Assembly (NCBI RefSeq): GCF_012163145.1
Contig: NZ_JAAVTX010000007.1
Coordinates: 248,001-312,000 of the forward strand
Direction of reading: 5' to 3'
Source of the DNA: Falsiroseomonas frigidaquae
GTDB taxonomy: Bacteria; Pseudomonadota; Alphaproteobacteria; Acetobacterales; Acetobacteraceae
Length of the DNA stretch: 64,000 nt
Shown here: positions 50,937 through 62,947 of the stretch, piece by piece
Numbering within the stretch: the stretch's first letter is position 1
Layout: every line of letters begins with the position of its first letter
The notes under the pieces: model-generated
The model's input: the letters and a program-made list of their open reading frames with translations, nothing else
What the model was told of the DNA's origin: nothing
The model's database searches: none
Position numbers and translations under genes: made by a program

Positions 50937-53324
50937 CTATTCGGCCGCAAGCCTGTGTGCGTTGACGATGCCCCAGATCTTCTGCGGCGTCGCCGGCATT
51001 TCCACATGGCGCACGCCATAGTCACGCAGCGCATCCACCACCGCATTCATCACCGCCGGTGGTGAGCCGATGGCCCCCACCTCGCCACACCCCTTCACCC
51101 CGAGCGGGTTGTGGGTGCAGAGCGTGACATGGGTGGCGACGCCGACATCCGGCAGGTCGCCCGCCCGCGGCATGGTGTAATCCATGAAGGAGCCGGAGAC
51201 GAGTTGCCCGGAGGCATCGTAGATCGCCGCCTCCAGCAGCGCCTGGCCGATGCCCTGGGCGACGCCGCCCTGCACCTGGCCCTCGACGATCATCGGGTTG
51301 ATGACCCGGCCGACGTCATCCACCGCCGTGAAGTTCAGCACCTCTGTGCGGCCGGTCTCCGGGTCGATCTCGACCTCGCAGATATGGCAGCCGCCGGGAT
51401 AGGTGAAGTTCTTCGGATCGTAAAAGGCCGTCTCCTCCAGCCCGGGCTCGATCTCGTCGATCGGGTAGTTGTGCGGCACATAGGCGGCCAGGCTGATATC
51501 GGTCAGCGTCTTGGTCTTGTCCGTGCCGGCAACCCGGAAGGTGCCGCGCTCGAACTCCACATCCTCGACGCTGGCTTCCATCAGGTGCGCGGCGATGCGC
51601 TTGCCCTTGGCGATGATCTTGTCCATCGCCTTGTCCATGGCCGATCCGCCGACCGCCAGGCTGCGCGACCCGTAGGTACCCATGCCGAAGGGCACCTTGG
51701 CCGTGTCGCCATGCACGATGTCCACATTCGCCGTCGGCACGCCGAGCTTGTCCGCGATCAGCTGCGCGAAGGTCGTCTCATGCCCCTGCCCGTGGCTATG
51801 CGCGCCGGTCAGCACGGTGACGCTGCCGGTCGGGTGCACGCGGATGGTGCCGACCTCGTAAAGCCCGGCCCGCGCGCCCAGCGAGCCCACCACGGCAGAC
51901 GGCGCAATGCCGCAGGCCTCGACATAGGTCGAGATGCCGATGCCACGCAGCCTGCCGCGCGTCTTCGATTCCGCGCGGCGTGCCTCGAATCCAGCCCAGC
52001 CAGCCGTCTCCAGGCAGGCTTCCAGCGTGGAATGGTAGTCGCCGCTATCATACTGCAGGGCGACCGGCGTCTGGTACGGGAACTGGTCGGGCAGGATGAA
52101 GTTGCGGCGCCGGAAATCCACCTTGTCGAGGCCGGCCTCGGCGGCCGCCACATCCATCAGCCGCTCCAGCAGGTAGGTCGCCTCGGGCCGCCCGGCGCCA
52201 CGATAGGCATCCACCGGCACGGTGTTGGTGAACACCGCCTTCACCTCGGCATAGATCACCGGCGTGGCATACACGCCCGACAGCAGCGTGGCGTAGAGAT
52301 AGGTCGGCACGCAGGGCGCGAAGGTCGAGAGATACGCGCCCATATTCGCCAGCGTGTGCACCTTCAGCCCGAGGATCTTCCCCTCGGCATCCAGCGCCAG
52401 TTCCGCGGTTGAGACATGGTCGCGCCCATGCGCGTCCGACATGAAGGATTCGGACCGTTCGCAGGTCCATTTGATGGGTCGCTTCACCTTGCCGGCGGCC
52501 CAGGTGACGATCGCCTCCTCGGCATAATGGTAGATCTTGGACCCGAAGCCACCGCCCACATCCGGCGCCACGACGCGCAGCTTGGATTCGGGGATGTGCA
52601 GCACGAAGGCGCCCATCAGCAGCCGGATCACATGCGGGTTCTGGCTGGTGGTATAGAGCGTGTAGTCGCCCGAGAAGCTGTCGAAATCGCCGATTGCCGC
52701 ACGCGGTTCCATGGCGTTCGGCACCAGGCGGTTGTTCGTCGTCTCGAACTTCACCACCCTTGCGGCGCGGGCGAAGGCCGCTTCCTGCGCGGCCTTGTCG
52801 CCGATGTGCCAGTCGTAGCAGAGGTTGCCCGGTGCCCCGTCATGCACCTGCGGCGCCCCCGGCTGCAAAGCGGCCTCGGTGCCGGAGACGGCGGGCAGCG
52901 GCGTGTAGTCCACGACGATGGCTTCCGCCGCGTCCCGCGCCTGGGACTTCGTCTCCGCGATCACCACCGCGACGGGATCGCCGACATGGCGCACCTTGCC
53001 GAGCGCAAGGGCCGGATGCATCGGCTCCGCCATCGGCGAGCCGTCCTTGTTGTGGATCTGCCAGCCGCAGGGAATGCCGCCGATCTGCTCGGCCGCCATG
53101 TCCTCGCCGACGAAGATCGCCTTGACCCCCGGCATCGCCTTGGCGGCAACGGTATCGATGCGGTCGATCGTCGCATGGGCATGCGGGCTGCGGAGCATCA
53201 CGGCGTGGGTCTGGCCCGGCCGGTTGATGTCATCCACATACTGGCCGCGGCCCATCAGGAAGCGGAAATCCTCCTTGCGGCGCAGGCTGGCGCCAATGCC
53301 CTCGAAGGGCGTCACCACGTTCAT
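50937..53324 (-). CDS. Molybdenum hydroxylase large subunit (form-II CoxL type)
   Basis: The protein is 795 residues, with the start at 53324 chosen for its GGAGG and family N-terminus ([20 protein letters not shown]). The hammerhead domain is followed by the molybdopterin cytosine dinucleotide domain, with [20 protein letters not shown] and [27 protein letters not shown] indicates the form-II group, so CO oxidation should not be assumed. Aldehydes, purines, nicotinate or other heterocycles are possible substrates. It belongs to a contiguous CoxS-CoxL-CoxM set. It is clearly homologous to the orphan large subunit at 20.5 kb. Confidence 0.95.
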   Translation of the reverse strand: MNVVTPFEGIGASLRRKEDFRFLMGRGQYVDDINRPGQTHAVMLRSPHAHATIDRIDTVAAKAMPGVKAIFVGEDMAAEQIGGIPCGWQIHNKDGSPMAEPMHPALALGKVRHVGDPVAVVIAETKSQARDAAEAIVVDYTPLPAVSGTEAALQPGAPQVHDGAPGNLCYDWHIGDKAAQEAAFARAARVVKFETTNNRLVPNAMEPRAAIGDFDSFSGDYTLYTTSQNPHVIRLLMGAFVLHIPESKLRVVAPDVGGGFGSKIYHYAEEAIVTWAAGKVKRPIKWTCERSESFMSDAHGRDHVSTAELALDAEGKILGLKVHTLANMGAYLSTFAPCVPTYLYATLLSGVYATPVIYAEVKAVFTNTVPVDAYRGAGRPEATYLLERLMDVAAAEAGLDKVDFRRRNFILPDQFPYQTPVALQYDSGDYHSTLEACLETAGWAGFEARRAESKTRGRLRGIGISTYVEACGIAPSAVVGSLGARAGLYEVGTIRVHPTGSVTVLTGAHSHGQGHETTFAQLIADKLGVPTANVDIVHGDTAKVPFGMGTYGSRSLAVGGSAMDKAMDKIIAKGKRIAAHLMEASVEDVEFERGTFRVAGTDKTKTLTDISLAAYVPHNYPIDEIEPGLEETAFYDPKNFTYPGGCHICEVEIDPETGRTEVLNFTAVDDVGRVINPMIVEGQVQGGVAQGIGQALLEAAIYDASGQLVSGSFMDYTMPRAGDLPDVGVATHVTLCTHNPLGVKGCGEVGAIGSPPAVMNAVVDALRDYGVRHVEMPATPQKIWGIVNAHRLAAE

Positions 53325-53403
53325 CGGTCTTATCCTCCCCAATGAACCGCGGCGCCCCCTCTGACGTGGGGCTGTTCCGCGGCCCAGGCCTCGACAGTTC
53401 CGA

Positions 53404-53910
<507 letters not shown>

Positions 53911-53937
53911 CGCGCCTCTCCCCAAATTTTGGCCTGC

Positions 53938-53957
53938 CGGCCCCCGACTGGGGGCCG
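53938..53957 (-). terminator. Hairpin between the Dpp-type and Cox-type genes
   Basis: A perfect 8-bp stem (CGGCCCCC / GGGGGCCG) with a GACT tetraloop lies in the spacer between the DppF-like stop and the coxS start. It probably marks the end of the transporter operon or attenuates read-through. No U-tract follows directly. Confidence 0.55.
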
Positions 53958-54018
53958 CCCTGGCTGGGGAGAGTCGTCCCGGTCCCGCGCCTCGTCAAGC
54001 GTGGCGATGGCGAAACCG

Positions 54019-55061
54019 TCAGCCGACGGCGAGAAGTGCGGCGCCCTTGGCCCCGGCGAGCGGGTTTTCCGCGTCGGGCAGGTCATGCAGGTGGCAGGCG
54101 GCGACATGCCCCTCCCCCATCGCATCATGGATCGGCCGCAGCGGCGGCTCCTCCACCCGGCAGCGGTCGAAGGCATACGGGCAGCGGGTGTGGAAGCGGC
54201 AGCCCTTGGGCGGGTTGATCGGGCTGGGCACATCCCCCTTCAGGATAACCCGCTGGCGCTGGATGCCCGGAGTCGGCTGCGGCACGGCCGAAAGCAGCGC
54301 CTCCGTGTAGGGATGCTTCGGCGCCCCGAACAGGCTGCGCCGTGGCGCCACCTCCACGATCTTGCCGAGATACATCACCGCGACCCGGTGCGTCATATGC
54401 TCGACGATCGCCAAGTCATGGCTGATGAACAGCATCGCCAGGCCGAGTTCCTTCTGCAGATCCTGCAGCAGGTTGACGATCTGCGCCTTCACCGAAACGT
54501 CGAGCGCGGAGACCGCCTCGTCGCAGATGATCAGGTCCGGCTCGCCGGCCAGTGCCCGGGCGATGCCGATGCGCTGGCGCTGGCCGCCGGAGAATTCATG
54601 CGGCCAGCGGTTGATCGCATCTTTCGGCAGCCGGACCTTGTCCATCAGCGCGACCAGGCGGGCTTCCAGATCGGCCGAGTTCTTCGCCAGCCCGAAATTG
54701 CGGATCGGCTCCGCCAGGATGTCGCGCACCCGCATGCGCGGGTTGAGCGAGCTGAACGGGTCCTGGAACACCACCTGCATGCGGCGCCGGATCGGTCGCA
54801 GCGTCGCGGCGGGCATGTCGTCGATCCGCTCGCCGCCCAGGATCACCTGGCCGTCGGTGAGCGGGAACAGCCGCAGCAGCGCCTTGCCAACGGTGGATTT
54901 ACCGCAGCCTGATTCGCCCACCAGCGACAGCGTCTCGCCCTTGGCGATGTCGAAGGAGATGCCGTCCACCGCATAGACCTTGGCGGTGACGCCGCCGAAG
55001 AATCCGCCATGGATCGGAAAGTGCTTCTTCAGGTCGTTGACCTGCAACAGAGGGGCGGTGC

Positions 55062-55065
<4 letters not shown>
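54019..55065 (-). CDS. Dipeptide/oligopeptide ABC transporter ATPase (DppF-like)
   Basis: The ATPase has 348 residues. Walker A is GESGCGKST, the signature is [16 protein letters not shown] and Walker B is [13 protein letters not shown]. The oligopeptide ABC C-terminal region carries the Cys-rich [12 protein letters not shown] segment, which binds a 4Fe-4S cluster in some DppD/DppF proteins. It starts with an ATGA overlap on the DppD-like gene. It drives uptake of peptides, or of opine- or amine-like compounds, with its partner ATPase. Confidence 0.95.
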
Positions 55066-56054
<989 letters not shown>

Positions 56055-56059
56055 GTCGG

Positions 56060-56983
56060 TTAGAGCCTCTTGGCCATGCGCGGGTCGAGCGCATCGCGCA
56101 GCCCGTCACCCAGCAGGTTCACGGCCAGCACGGTGATGGACAGGAACAGCGCCGGGAAGAACACGATGTAGGGCTTCACCTGCCAGAGCGCGCGGCCCTC
56201 GGCCATGATGTTGCCCCAGGACGGGATGATCGGCGGCGTACCTGCACCGATGAAGGACAGGATGGCTTCCGTGATCATCGCGCTCGCGCAGATATAGGTG
56301 GCCTGCACGGTCAGCGGCGCCAGGGTGTTGGGCAGGATGTGGCGGATGATGATCATCGGCGTGCGCGTGCCGGATGCGACGGCCGCATCGACATAGGGCT
56401 GTTCACGCAGCGACAGGACCACGCCGCGCACCAGGCGCGAGACGCGCGGGATTTCCGCGATGGTGATGGCCAGCACCACATTGCCCACGCTGCCGCGGGT
56501 CAGCGCCATCAGCGCGATCGCCAGCAGGATCGACGGAATGGACATCATGCCATCCATGATCCGCATGATGATGCTGTCCGCCACCCGGATGAAGCCGGAG
56601 ACCAGGCCGATGAACAGCCCGATGGCGGAGGCGCAGATCGCCACCGCGAAGCCGACGGTCAGCGAGACGCGGGCGCCGTACAGGACACGCGAATAGATGT
56701 CGCGGCCCAGCATGTCGCTGCCGAACCAGAACTGCGCCGAAGGCTCGCGCGTCCGAAGCGCGGGTGCCAGTGCGGTCGGGTCCTTGCTGGTCAGGAAAGG
56801 CGCGAAGACGGCGATGAACACCATCAGGAAGACCAGGAAGCCACCGACGGCAATGGTCGGGTTGCGGCGGATGAAGCCGAGCAGGCCACCGCGCGCACGA
56901 ACGGGCGGCATGATGTCCCGCATGGGGACGGCGGCATTGACCCCGGGGGGCAAGGTGCCGGGGGGGAGTGTTGCGGTGCTCAA
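56060..56983 (-). CDS. Dipeptide-type ABC permease (DppC-like)
   Basis: The permease has 307 residues from a TTG start that overlaps the DppB-like stop (TTGA) and is preceded by GAGGA at the right distance. The N-terminal Pro-rich tail is followed by OppC-type TM1 near residue 40-60. [20 protein letters not shown] is the characteristic periplasmic-edge motif, and the EAA loop is near [20 protein letters not shown]. About six transmembrane helices are predicted. A downstream ATG ([13 protein letters not shown]) is an alternative start. Confidence 0.93.
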   Translation of the reverse strand: MSTATLPPGTLPPGVNAAVPMRDIMPPVRARGGLLGFIRRNPTIAVGGFLVFLMVFIAVFAPFLTSKDPTALAPALRTREPSAQFWFGSDMLGRDIYSRVLYGARVSLTVGFAVAICASAIGLFIGLVSGFIRVADSIIMRIMDGMMSIPSILLAIALMALTRGSVGNVVLAITIAEIPRVSRLVRGVVLSLREQPYVDAAVASGTRTPMIIIRHILPNTLAPLTVQATYICASAMITEAILSFIGAGTPPIIPSWGNIMAEGRALWQVKPYIVFFPALFLSITVLAVNLLGDGLRDALDPRMAKRL

Positions 56984-57921
56984 TACCGGATCCTCGGGTC
57001 GAACAGGGTGTAGGCCAGGTCGATGGCAAGGTTGACCAGCACATAGATGAAGCTGAACAGCAGGACGACGCCCTGGATCACCGGGTAGTCGCGCCGCAGG
57101 ATGGCATCCACCGTCAGGCGGCCGAGGCCCGGGATGGCAAAGACGCTCTCCGTCACCACGGCGCCGCCGATCAGCAGCGCGATGCCGAGGCCGATGACGG
57201 TGATGATCGGCACGGCCGCATTCTTAAGCGCATGCAGGAACAGGATGCCCGACTGGTTCAGCCCCTTGGCGCGGGCCGTGCGGATGTAGTCCTGCTGCAG
57301 GACCTCGAGCATCGTGGCGCGGGTGATGCGCGCAATCAGCGCGATGTAGACGCTGCCCAATGCGACCGAGGGCAGGATCAGGTTCTCGAACCAGGGCCAG
57401 AAGCCGCGCGACAGCGGCGTGTAGCCCTGCACGGGCAGCCAATCGAGCTCCAGCGCGAAGATATAGGCCAGCACATAGCCGACCACGAAGACGGGCACGG
57501 AGAAGCCGAGCACGGCGAAGCCCATCACCGCACGGTCGATCCAGGTGCCCTGCCGCCAGGCCGCCATCACCCCCATGGGCACGGCGATGGAGACTGCCAG
57601 GATCAGCGTGACGATCATCAACGACAGCGTCGGCTCGATGCGCTGCTGGATCATGGTGCTGACCGGCAGGTTGGTGAAGATCGATACACCTAGGTCACCA
57701 TTCGCGATATCCCAGACCCAGGCGCCGAACCGCACCAGGTATGGGCGGTCGAGGCCGAGGCTGGCGCGAATGCGCTCCACATCGTCCGGCGTGGCCTGAT
57801 CTCCCGCAATCACCGCGGCCGGATCGCCCGGGGCGATGTAGAGCAGTGAGAACACGAACAACGCGACGATCGCCATCACCGGGATGGTGGCGAGGACTCT
57901 TCGGACAATATAGGCAAACAT
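56980..57921 (-). CDS. Dipeptide-type ABC permease (DppB-like)
   Basis: The permease has 313 residues. Typical DppB features are YIVRRVLATIPVMAIVALFV as TM1, FSLLYIAPGDPAAV, and the EAA loop EVLQQDYIRTARAKGLNQSG. GAVVTESVFAIPGLGRLTVD and RDYPVIQGVVLLFSFIYVLV lie near the end. Six transmembrane helices are expected. It is the first permease gene after the four binding-protein genes, separated from the last of them by a strong hairpin. Confidence 0.95.
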   Translation of the reverse strand: MFAYIVRRVLATIPVMAIVALFVFSLLYIAPGDPAAVIAGDQATPDDVERIRASLGLDRPYLVRFGAWVWDIANGDLGVSIFTNLPVSTMIQQRIEPTLSLMIVTLILAVSIAVPMGVMAAWRQGTWIDRAVMGFAVLGFSVPVFVVGYVLAYIFALELDWLPVQGYTPLSRGFWPWFENLILPSVALGSVYIALIARITRATMLEVLQQDYIRTARAKGLNQSGILFLHALKNAAVPIITVIGLGIALLIGGAVVTESVFAIPGLGRLTVDAILRRDYPVIQGVVLLFSFIYVLVNLAIDLAYTLFDPRIRY

Positions 57922-57950
57922 CCGGTTTTCAGACCTTTCGGTTCATCGGT

Positions 57951-57984
57951 GCATCCGGGCCGGGGCGGCGCCCGACCCGGATGC
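57951..57984 (-). terminator. Intercistronic hairpin between binding protein and permease genes
   Basis: The outer stem is GCATCCGGG / CCCGGATGC (9 bp, perfect). It encloses a second small stem, GGGC-GGC-GCCC. It begins about 11 bp after the binding-protein stop. It is probably a 3' stabiliser or partial terminator that lets the binding protein be made in excess over the permeases. Confidence 0.65.
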
Positions 57985-57994
57985 GGTCGCTTCA

Positions 57995-59593
57995 TCAGGC
58001 CTTGTTGACGCCCCAGAAGAACGGCAGCGGGCCCTTCTGGATGCCGGTCACGTTGCTGCGCCAGGCCGTGTAGCCCAGGAAGAAGCCGGTCGGCGCATAG
58101 ACCACGTCATCAATCGCGGCGGTGTTGATCTTGTCCAGCGCCACCTTCTCGGCCGCCGTGTCCGGCGCGTTGAACCATTCGGTCACGCCGTCCTCGACGC
58201 CCTTCGATTCCGGCCAGCCGAACCAGGCCTGCTGCCCGGTGCCGCGCAGCGCATTGTAGGCGGCAGGGTTCACGCAATCCGCGCCGGCGTGCCAGGTGTG
58301 GAACATGCCCCAGCCGCCATTGTTCGGCGGATTCTTCATGGCGCGGCGCTGGCCTGTTGTACCCCAGTCCGTCGCCACGAAATCCACATTCATGCCCATG
58401 CGCTTCAGCAGGTCCGCCGTGATGTCGCCCTGCGCCTTCGTAATCGGCTGGTCCTGTGCCACGATGCAGATCACCGGCTCGTTGTTGTAGCCGCCTTCCT
58501 GCAACAGCCGCTTCGCCAGGTCCATGTTGCGCGGACCCTTCAGAATGTCGCCACCCGCTTCCGTATAGCCTGGCGTGCCCGGTGTGAAGAAGCCGGGCAG
58601 CGGCTTCCACAGCGCATCATCCGTGCCGACCAGGGCGCGCATGTAGTCTTCCTGGCTCATCGCCGCGAGGACGGCCTGCCGGACCTTCTTCGAGTTGAAG
58701 GGCGCATGCAGGTGGTTCATGCGGAAGCTGCCGATGTTGCCCAGCGGGTCCGCGATATCCAGGCGGATGTTCCGGTTGCGGCGCATCAGCGGCACCAGGT
58801 CGCTGATCGGGTTCTCCCACCAATCCACCTCGCCGTTCTGCAGCGCGGCGGCGGCGGTCGCCGGGTCCGGCATCACCACCCATTCAACGCGGTCGACGCC
58901 CATGCGCTTGCCGCCGGCCAGCCAGCTCGGCGCCTCGTTGCGCGGCACATACTGGTCGAATTTCTGAAACACGGCGGAGGCGCCGGGCACCCACGCCTCC
59001 TTCACGAACTTCATCGGGCCGGAGCCGACATATTCCGTGATCTGCGTGAAGCTGTCGAACTTCGTCGCGATCCGCTCCGGCATGATGAAGCAGATCGGCG
59101 TGTTGGTCTTGCCGAGCGCGTATTTCAGCTTGGGATAGGGGCTGCCCAGCACCCAGCGGAAGGTGGTGTCGTCCACCGCCACCAGTTCCTTCTGGATCGC
59201 GCGCACCATCTGGCCCATCGGGTCGCGCGGCATCCAGCGATTGATGGAGGCGACAACATCCTTCGCCCGCACCGGCTCGCCATCATGGAAGCGCAGGCCG
59301 GAACGCAGCTTGAAAGTCCAGGTCAGGCCGTCGGAGGAAATCGTCTCCCCCTCGATCATCTGCGGCTGCGGCTCGAGCTTGTCGTTCACGCCATACAGCG
59401 TGTCCCACACCATCGCGGAGGCGTTCCGCACGACATACTGCGTGCCCCAGATCGGGTCGAAATTCGCCAGGTTCGATTGCGGCACGAAACGCAGCGTGCG
59501 GTTCGCCGCCTGGCTGTAGGCCGGCGCCGAGACGCCTGCGGCTGCAAAGCCCGCGGCGCCCACGCCCGCCTTGAGGAATGACCTTCGATCCAT
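57995..59593 (-). CDS. Family 5 (peptide/nickel-type) ABC substrate-binding protein, copy 1
   Basis: The protein has 532 residues. A Tat-type signal, MDRRSFLKAGVGAAGFAAAG, is present. Mature LRFVPQSNLANFDPIWGTQY begins an SBP_bac_5 domain, with FKLRSGLRFHDGEPVRAKDV as the family motif and GGYNNEPVICIVAQDQPITK in the C-terminal lobe. It delivers a peptide or amine-like ligand to the adjacent DppBCDF-type permeases. It is the binding protein closest to the permease genes. It shares domain layout and many motifs with three further tandem copies. Confidence 0.94.
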   Translation of the reverse strand: MDRRSFLKAGVGAAGFAAAGVSAPAYSQAANRTLRFVPQSNLANFDPIWGTQYVVRNASAMVWDTLYGVNDKLEPQPQMIEGETISSDGLTWTFKLRSGLRFHDGEPVRAKDVVASINRWMPRDPMGQMVRAIQKELVAVDDTTFRWVLGSPYPKLKYALGKTNTPICFIMPERIATKFDSFTQITEYVGSGPMKFVKEAWVPGASAVFQKFDQYVPRNEAPSWLAGGKRMGVDRVEWVVMPDPATAAAALQNGEVDWWENPISDLVPLMRRNRNIRLDIADPLGNIGSFRMNHLHAPFNSKKVRQAVLAAMSQEDYMRALVGTDDALWKPLPGFFTPGTPGYTEAGGDILKGPRNMDLAKRLLQEGGYNNEPVICIVAQDQPITKAQGDITADLLKRMGMNVDFVATDWGTTGQRRAMKNPPNNGGWGMFHTWHAGADCVNPAAYNALRGTGQQAWFGWPESKGVEDGVTEWFNAPDTAAEKVALDKINTAAIDDVVYAPTGFFLGYTAWRSNVTGIQKGPLPFFWGVNKA

Positions 59594-59742
59594 TTTTGTA
59601 TCCCTTGCCCCCAGCCGCCCTGATTACGGGCAGACTGCCTTATCCCTGTGCGGCGCGCCAGCTTCCCGAACCGTTCATCGGCCGGTTGCGCGCCCGGAGC
59701 AATCGCGGTGCACACGGCGTGCCACGATCCGGTGAATGTCGG

Positions 59743-61332
59743 TCAGGCCTGTCGCACGCCCCAGAACAGGGCCGGCCCGCCCTTCACGACCCCGGTGATG
59801 CTGCGCCGGTAGGCCATGCGCGGCAGTACCTGGCCGAGCGGGATGAAGGGCACTTCCTGCCACACCACGCGCTGCATTTCCTCCGCGATCCGCTTCTCGG
59901 CAGCGAGGTCCGGCGCCTCGAACCACGCCTCGCGCAGTTCCTCCAGGCGCGGGATGGTGGGCCAGCCGGCCCAGGCGGCGGCGCCATGGCCGCGAATCGG
60001 CTGGTGGCTGCCGGGCACCGAGACGTCGAAGCCTTCCCAGGTCGTGCAGAAGGCGCTCCAGCCGCCCTGTTCCACAGGGCCGCGATTGGTACGGCGCTGG
60101 ATATGCGTGCCCCAATCCATCGCCTGCAGATCCACGTTGAAGCCGATGCGGGCAAGCAGGTCGGCCGCCACCACGGACAGGTTCTGCAGCACCGGGATGT
60201 CGGTGCCCGACAGCATCGCCACGCGCTGCCCGGCATAGCCCGATTCGCGCAGCGCCCGCTGCGCCGCCGCCAGGTTGCGCGGGCCGGACAGCACCTCGAG
60301 CCCCGCCTCATTCGCGAGCGGCATGCCCGGCGTGAAGGCACCGGCCGGGACGCGCGACATCTCCGGATCCGTGCCGACCGCCGCATCCATGAAGGCACGC
60401 TGGTCCAGCGCCGGCAGGATGGCGCGGCGTACCGCCGGGTTGTCGAAGGGCGGGTGCAGGAAGTTGAAGCGCAGCACGCCCAGATTGCCGGCGTCGTTCA
60501 CCAGGTCCACCACGATGTCGCGGTTGCGGCGCAGCAGCGGCAGCAGGTCCGGCAGCGGCGTCTCCCACCAGTCCACCTCGTTGTTCTGCAGCGCGGCCGC
60601 GGCGGTGGAGGGATCTGGCATCACCCGCCATTCGACGCGGTCGAAATGCACGGGCTTGCCGCCGGCCAGGAAATCCGTCGGCTCGTTGCGCGATTCGTAG
60701 CCGTCGAACTTCGCGTAATGCACGCGGTCGCCGGCGCGGAACTCGTCGCGCAGGAAGCGGAACGGGCCGCTCCCCGTAAAGTCCTGGATCTGCTGGAAGG
60801 GGTCGGTCTGCGCCACGCGTTCCGGCATGATGGCGCAGATATTGGCCGATGGCTTGCCCAGCGCGAAGGCCAGCCCCGGCCAGGCCCTCTTCATGCGTAT
60901 CTCGAAGTGCGTGTCGTCGATGGCGCGCATGCCATCCAGCAGCCCGTCCAGCCGCTGGCCCAGCACATCCCGCTTCGCCCATCGCGCGATGGAGGCAACG
61001 CAATCCCGCGCCAGCACCGGCGCCCCATCATGAAAGCGCAGGCCCGGTCGCAGCGTAATGGTCCAGCGCCGGCCCTCGTCGCTGATCTCGTGCCCCGCCG
61101 CCATCTGCGGCTTCGGCTGGAAATCGGCGCCGAGGCCGTACAGCGTGTCGTAGATCATCAGCCCGTGGTTGCGGACCACGACAGCCGTGGACCACACCGG
61201 GTCGATGTTGGAGAGGTTGGCCTGCGGCACGAAGCGCAGCGTGCGCGCCTGGGCCTGTGCCGACGCCAGACGGGGCGCGACCAGCGCCGCACCTGCCGCA
61301 CCGAGAACGCCCCGCCTGGTCGTCTGCATCAT
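59743..61332 (-). CDS. Family 5 ABC substrate-binding protein, copy 2
   Basis: The protein has 529 residues. A Tat-like signal (TTRRGVLGAAGAALVAPRLA) precedes LRFVPQANLSNIDPVWSTAV. ITLRPGLRFHDGAPVLARDC is the SBP_bac_5 motif, and the C-terminus VVKGGPALFWGVRQ matches the sister copies. It is preceded 4 bp upstream by the stop of copy 3, so the two are co-transcribed. About 150 bp without recognisable features separate it from copy 1. Ligand preference may differ, since the middle regions are the most diverged. Confidence 0.94.
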   Translation of the reverse strand: MMQTTRRGVLGAAGAALVAPRLASAQAQARTLRFVPQANLSNIDPVWSTAVVVRNHGLMIYDTLYGLGADFQPKPQMAAGHEISDEGRRWTITLRPGLRFHDGAPVLARDCVASIARWAKRDVLGQRLDGLLDGMRAIDDTHFEIRMKRAWPGLAFALGKPSANICAIMPERVAQTDPFQQIQDFTGSGPFRFLRDEFRAGDRVHYAKFDGYESRNEPTDFLAGGKPVHFDRVEWRVMPDPSTAAAALQNNEVDWWETPLPDLLPLLRRNRDIVVDLVNDAGNLGVLRFNFLHPPFDNPAVRRAILPALDQRAFMDAAVGTDPEMSRVPAGAFTPGMPLANEAGLEVLSGPRNLAAAQRALRESGYAGQRVAMLSGTDIPVLQNLSVVAADLLARIGFNVDLQAMDWGTHIQRRTNRGPVEQGGWSAFCTTWEGFDVSVPGSHQPIRGHGAAAWAGWPTIPRLEELREAWFEAPDLAAEKRIAEEMQRVVWQEVPFIPLGQVLPRMAYRRSITGVVKGGPALFWGVRQA

Positions 61333-61336
61333 GGGA

Positions 61337-62917
61337 TCACGCCTTGCCGATGTTCCAGAACACGGTGGCCGGCGCGCGGAACACGCCGGTGACGTTGCGG
61401 CGCCAGGCGCTCGGCTGCCAGTAGAAGCCGAGCGGGATGTAGTACATCGACTCCATCGCCTTGGCGTTCAGCTGCTCGGCGATCCGGCGGCTTTCCGCCG
61501 GGTCGCCGGTCTGCACCCATTCGCCGCGCAGCCGCTCGATCTCGGGCTCATCCGGCCAGCCGAACCAGGCATTCGCCGCATTGGCCCGCAGGAACAGATG
61601 ATACACCGGCAGCGTCAGCGACTGGCCGGAGGAGGTGGTGTGGATGATGCTCCAGCCGCCGCGCTCCACCGGTTCCTTGCTGGCGCGGCGCTGCACCAGC
61701 GTGCCCCAGTCGGTCGAGACGACCTCCAGGTTCATGCCCATCCGCGTCAGGATATCGGCGGTGACCAGCGACAGCGCGTTGATCTGCGGGTAGTCGCCCG
61801 GCGCGATCAGCACCACCTTCTCGCCATTGTAGCCGGCCGCCGCCAGGGCCTGCTTCGCGCGCTCGATGTTGCGGGTCTTCAGCACCTCGCTGCCATTCTC
61901 GTTGGCCAGCGTCGTGCCGCAGGTGAAGACGCCCTCGCAAACTCCCCAGCCATCAGGGTCATTGCCGGCGACGGAGCGCAGGTAGTCGCGCTGGTCCACC
62001 GCCATGGCGACGGCGCGGCGGATCGCCGGGTTGTTGAACGGCGGCTGCAGCGTGTTGAAACGGCAGACGCCATAGGTGCCGTCGAGCAGCCGCTGCTCCA
62101 CCACCATCTCCCGGTTCCGCCGCATCAGCGGCAGCAGGTCGTGCAGCGGATATTCCCAGTAATCCTGCTCGCCCTGCATCATCGCATTGGCGCTGGTCGC
62201 CGGGTCCGTGATGATGGTCCATTCGATACGGTCGATGTTCGGACGGCGGCCACCGGCCAAGCCGTCCACCGCCTCCTGCCGCGGCACGTAGCGCTCGTTC
62301 TTCGCCCAGACGGCGCGCTGACCCGGGTTCCACTCGCCGGGGACGAACTTGAACGGGCCGCTGCCCACCGTGTCACGGATCTGGGTGAAGGCATCCGTGC
62401 TGGCGATGCGTTCCGGCATGATGAAGCAGGGGAACTGCGTCTGGCCGAGCGCCATGGTCAGCAGCGGCACCGGGCGATGCAGGCGGAAGCGGAAGCGGCG
62501 ATCATCCATCGCCTCCACCTCCGCGACATTGCCGATCAGCACCTGCATGAAGGGATCGCGCCGCGCCCAGCGCTTGATGGAGGCGACGGCATCCTTCGCC
62601 AGCACCTTCTCCCCATCATGGAAGGCGAGGCCTTCGCGCAGGGTGAAGGTCCAGGTGAGCTTGTCGTCGGAGAGGGTCCAGCCCTCCGCCATCTGTGGCT
62701 TGATCTCGCCCTTACTGTCCTGCGCGCAGATCTGGTCGTAGATCATGAAGGCGTGGTTGCGGGTGACCACCGCGGTGGTCCAGACCGGATCCACCGAGGT
62801 CAGGTTCGCCTGCGGAATCACCCGCAGGCTTCGTGCCGCACCGCCCTGCGCCGAAACCACGCTGGGGGCCGCCACCGCCGCGGCCGAGGCCGCCATCAAT
62901 CCACGCCGTCCAATCAT
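61337..62917 (-). CDS. Family 5 ABC substrate-binding protein, copy 3
   Basis: The protein is 526 residues from the ATG at 62917, which has AGGGGA upstream; an ATG at 62938 is an alternative. The signal is MIGRRGLMAASAAAVAAPSV. Mature LRVIPQANLTSVDPVWTTAV, FTLREGLAFHDGEKVLAKDA and the end VFRAPATVFWNIGK are family-typical. It is packed tightly between copies 2 and 4 (4 and 30 bp spacers). It is one of four paralogues that share a single permease set. Confidence 0.93.
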   Translation of the reverse strand: MIGRRGLMAASAAAVAAPSVVSAQGGAARSLRVIPQANLTSVDPVWTTAVVTRNHAFMIYDQICAQDSKGEIKPQMAEGWTLSDDKLTWTFTLREGLAFHDGEKVLAKDAVASIKRWARRDPFMQVLIGNVAEVEAMDDRRFRFRLHRPVPLLTMALGQTQFPCFIMPERIASTDAFTQIRDTVGSGPFKFVPGEWNPGQRAVWAKNERYVPRQEAVDGLAGGRRPNIDRIEWTIITDPATSANAMMQGEQDYWEYPLHDLLPLMRRNREMVVEQRLLDGTYGVCRFNTLQPPFNNPAIRRAVAMAVDQRDYLRSVAGNDPDGWGVCEGVFTCGTTLANENGSEVLKTRNIERAKQALAAAGYNGEKVVLIAPGDYPQINALSLVTADILTRMGMNLEVVSTDWGTLVQRRASKEPVERGGWSIIHTTSSGQSLTLPVYHLFLRANAANAWFGWPDEPEIERLRGEWVQTGDPAESRRIAEQLNAKAMESMYYIPLGFYWQPSAWRRNVTGVFRAPATVFWNIGKA

Positions 62918-62947
62918 CTGCCCATTCCCCTGTTCCATTGTCGTCGA

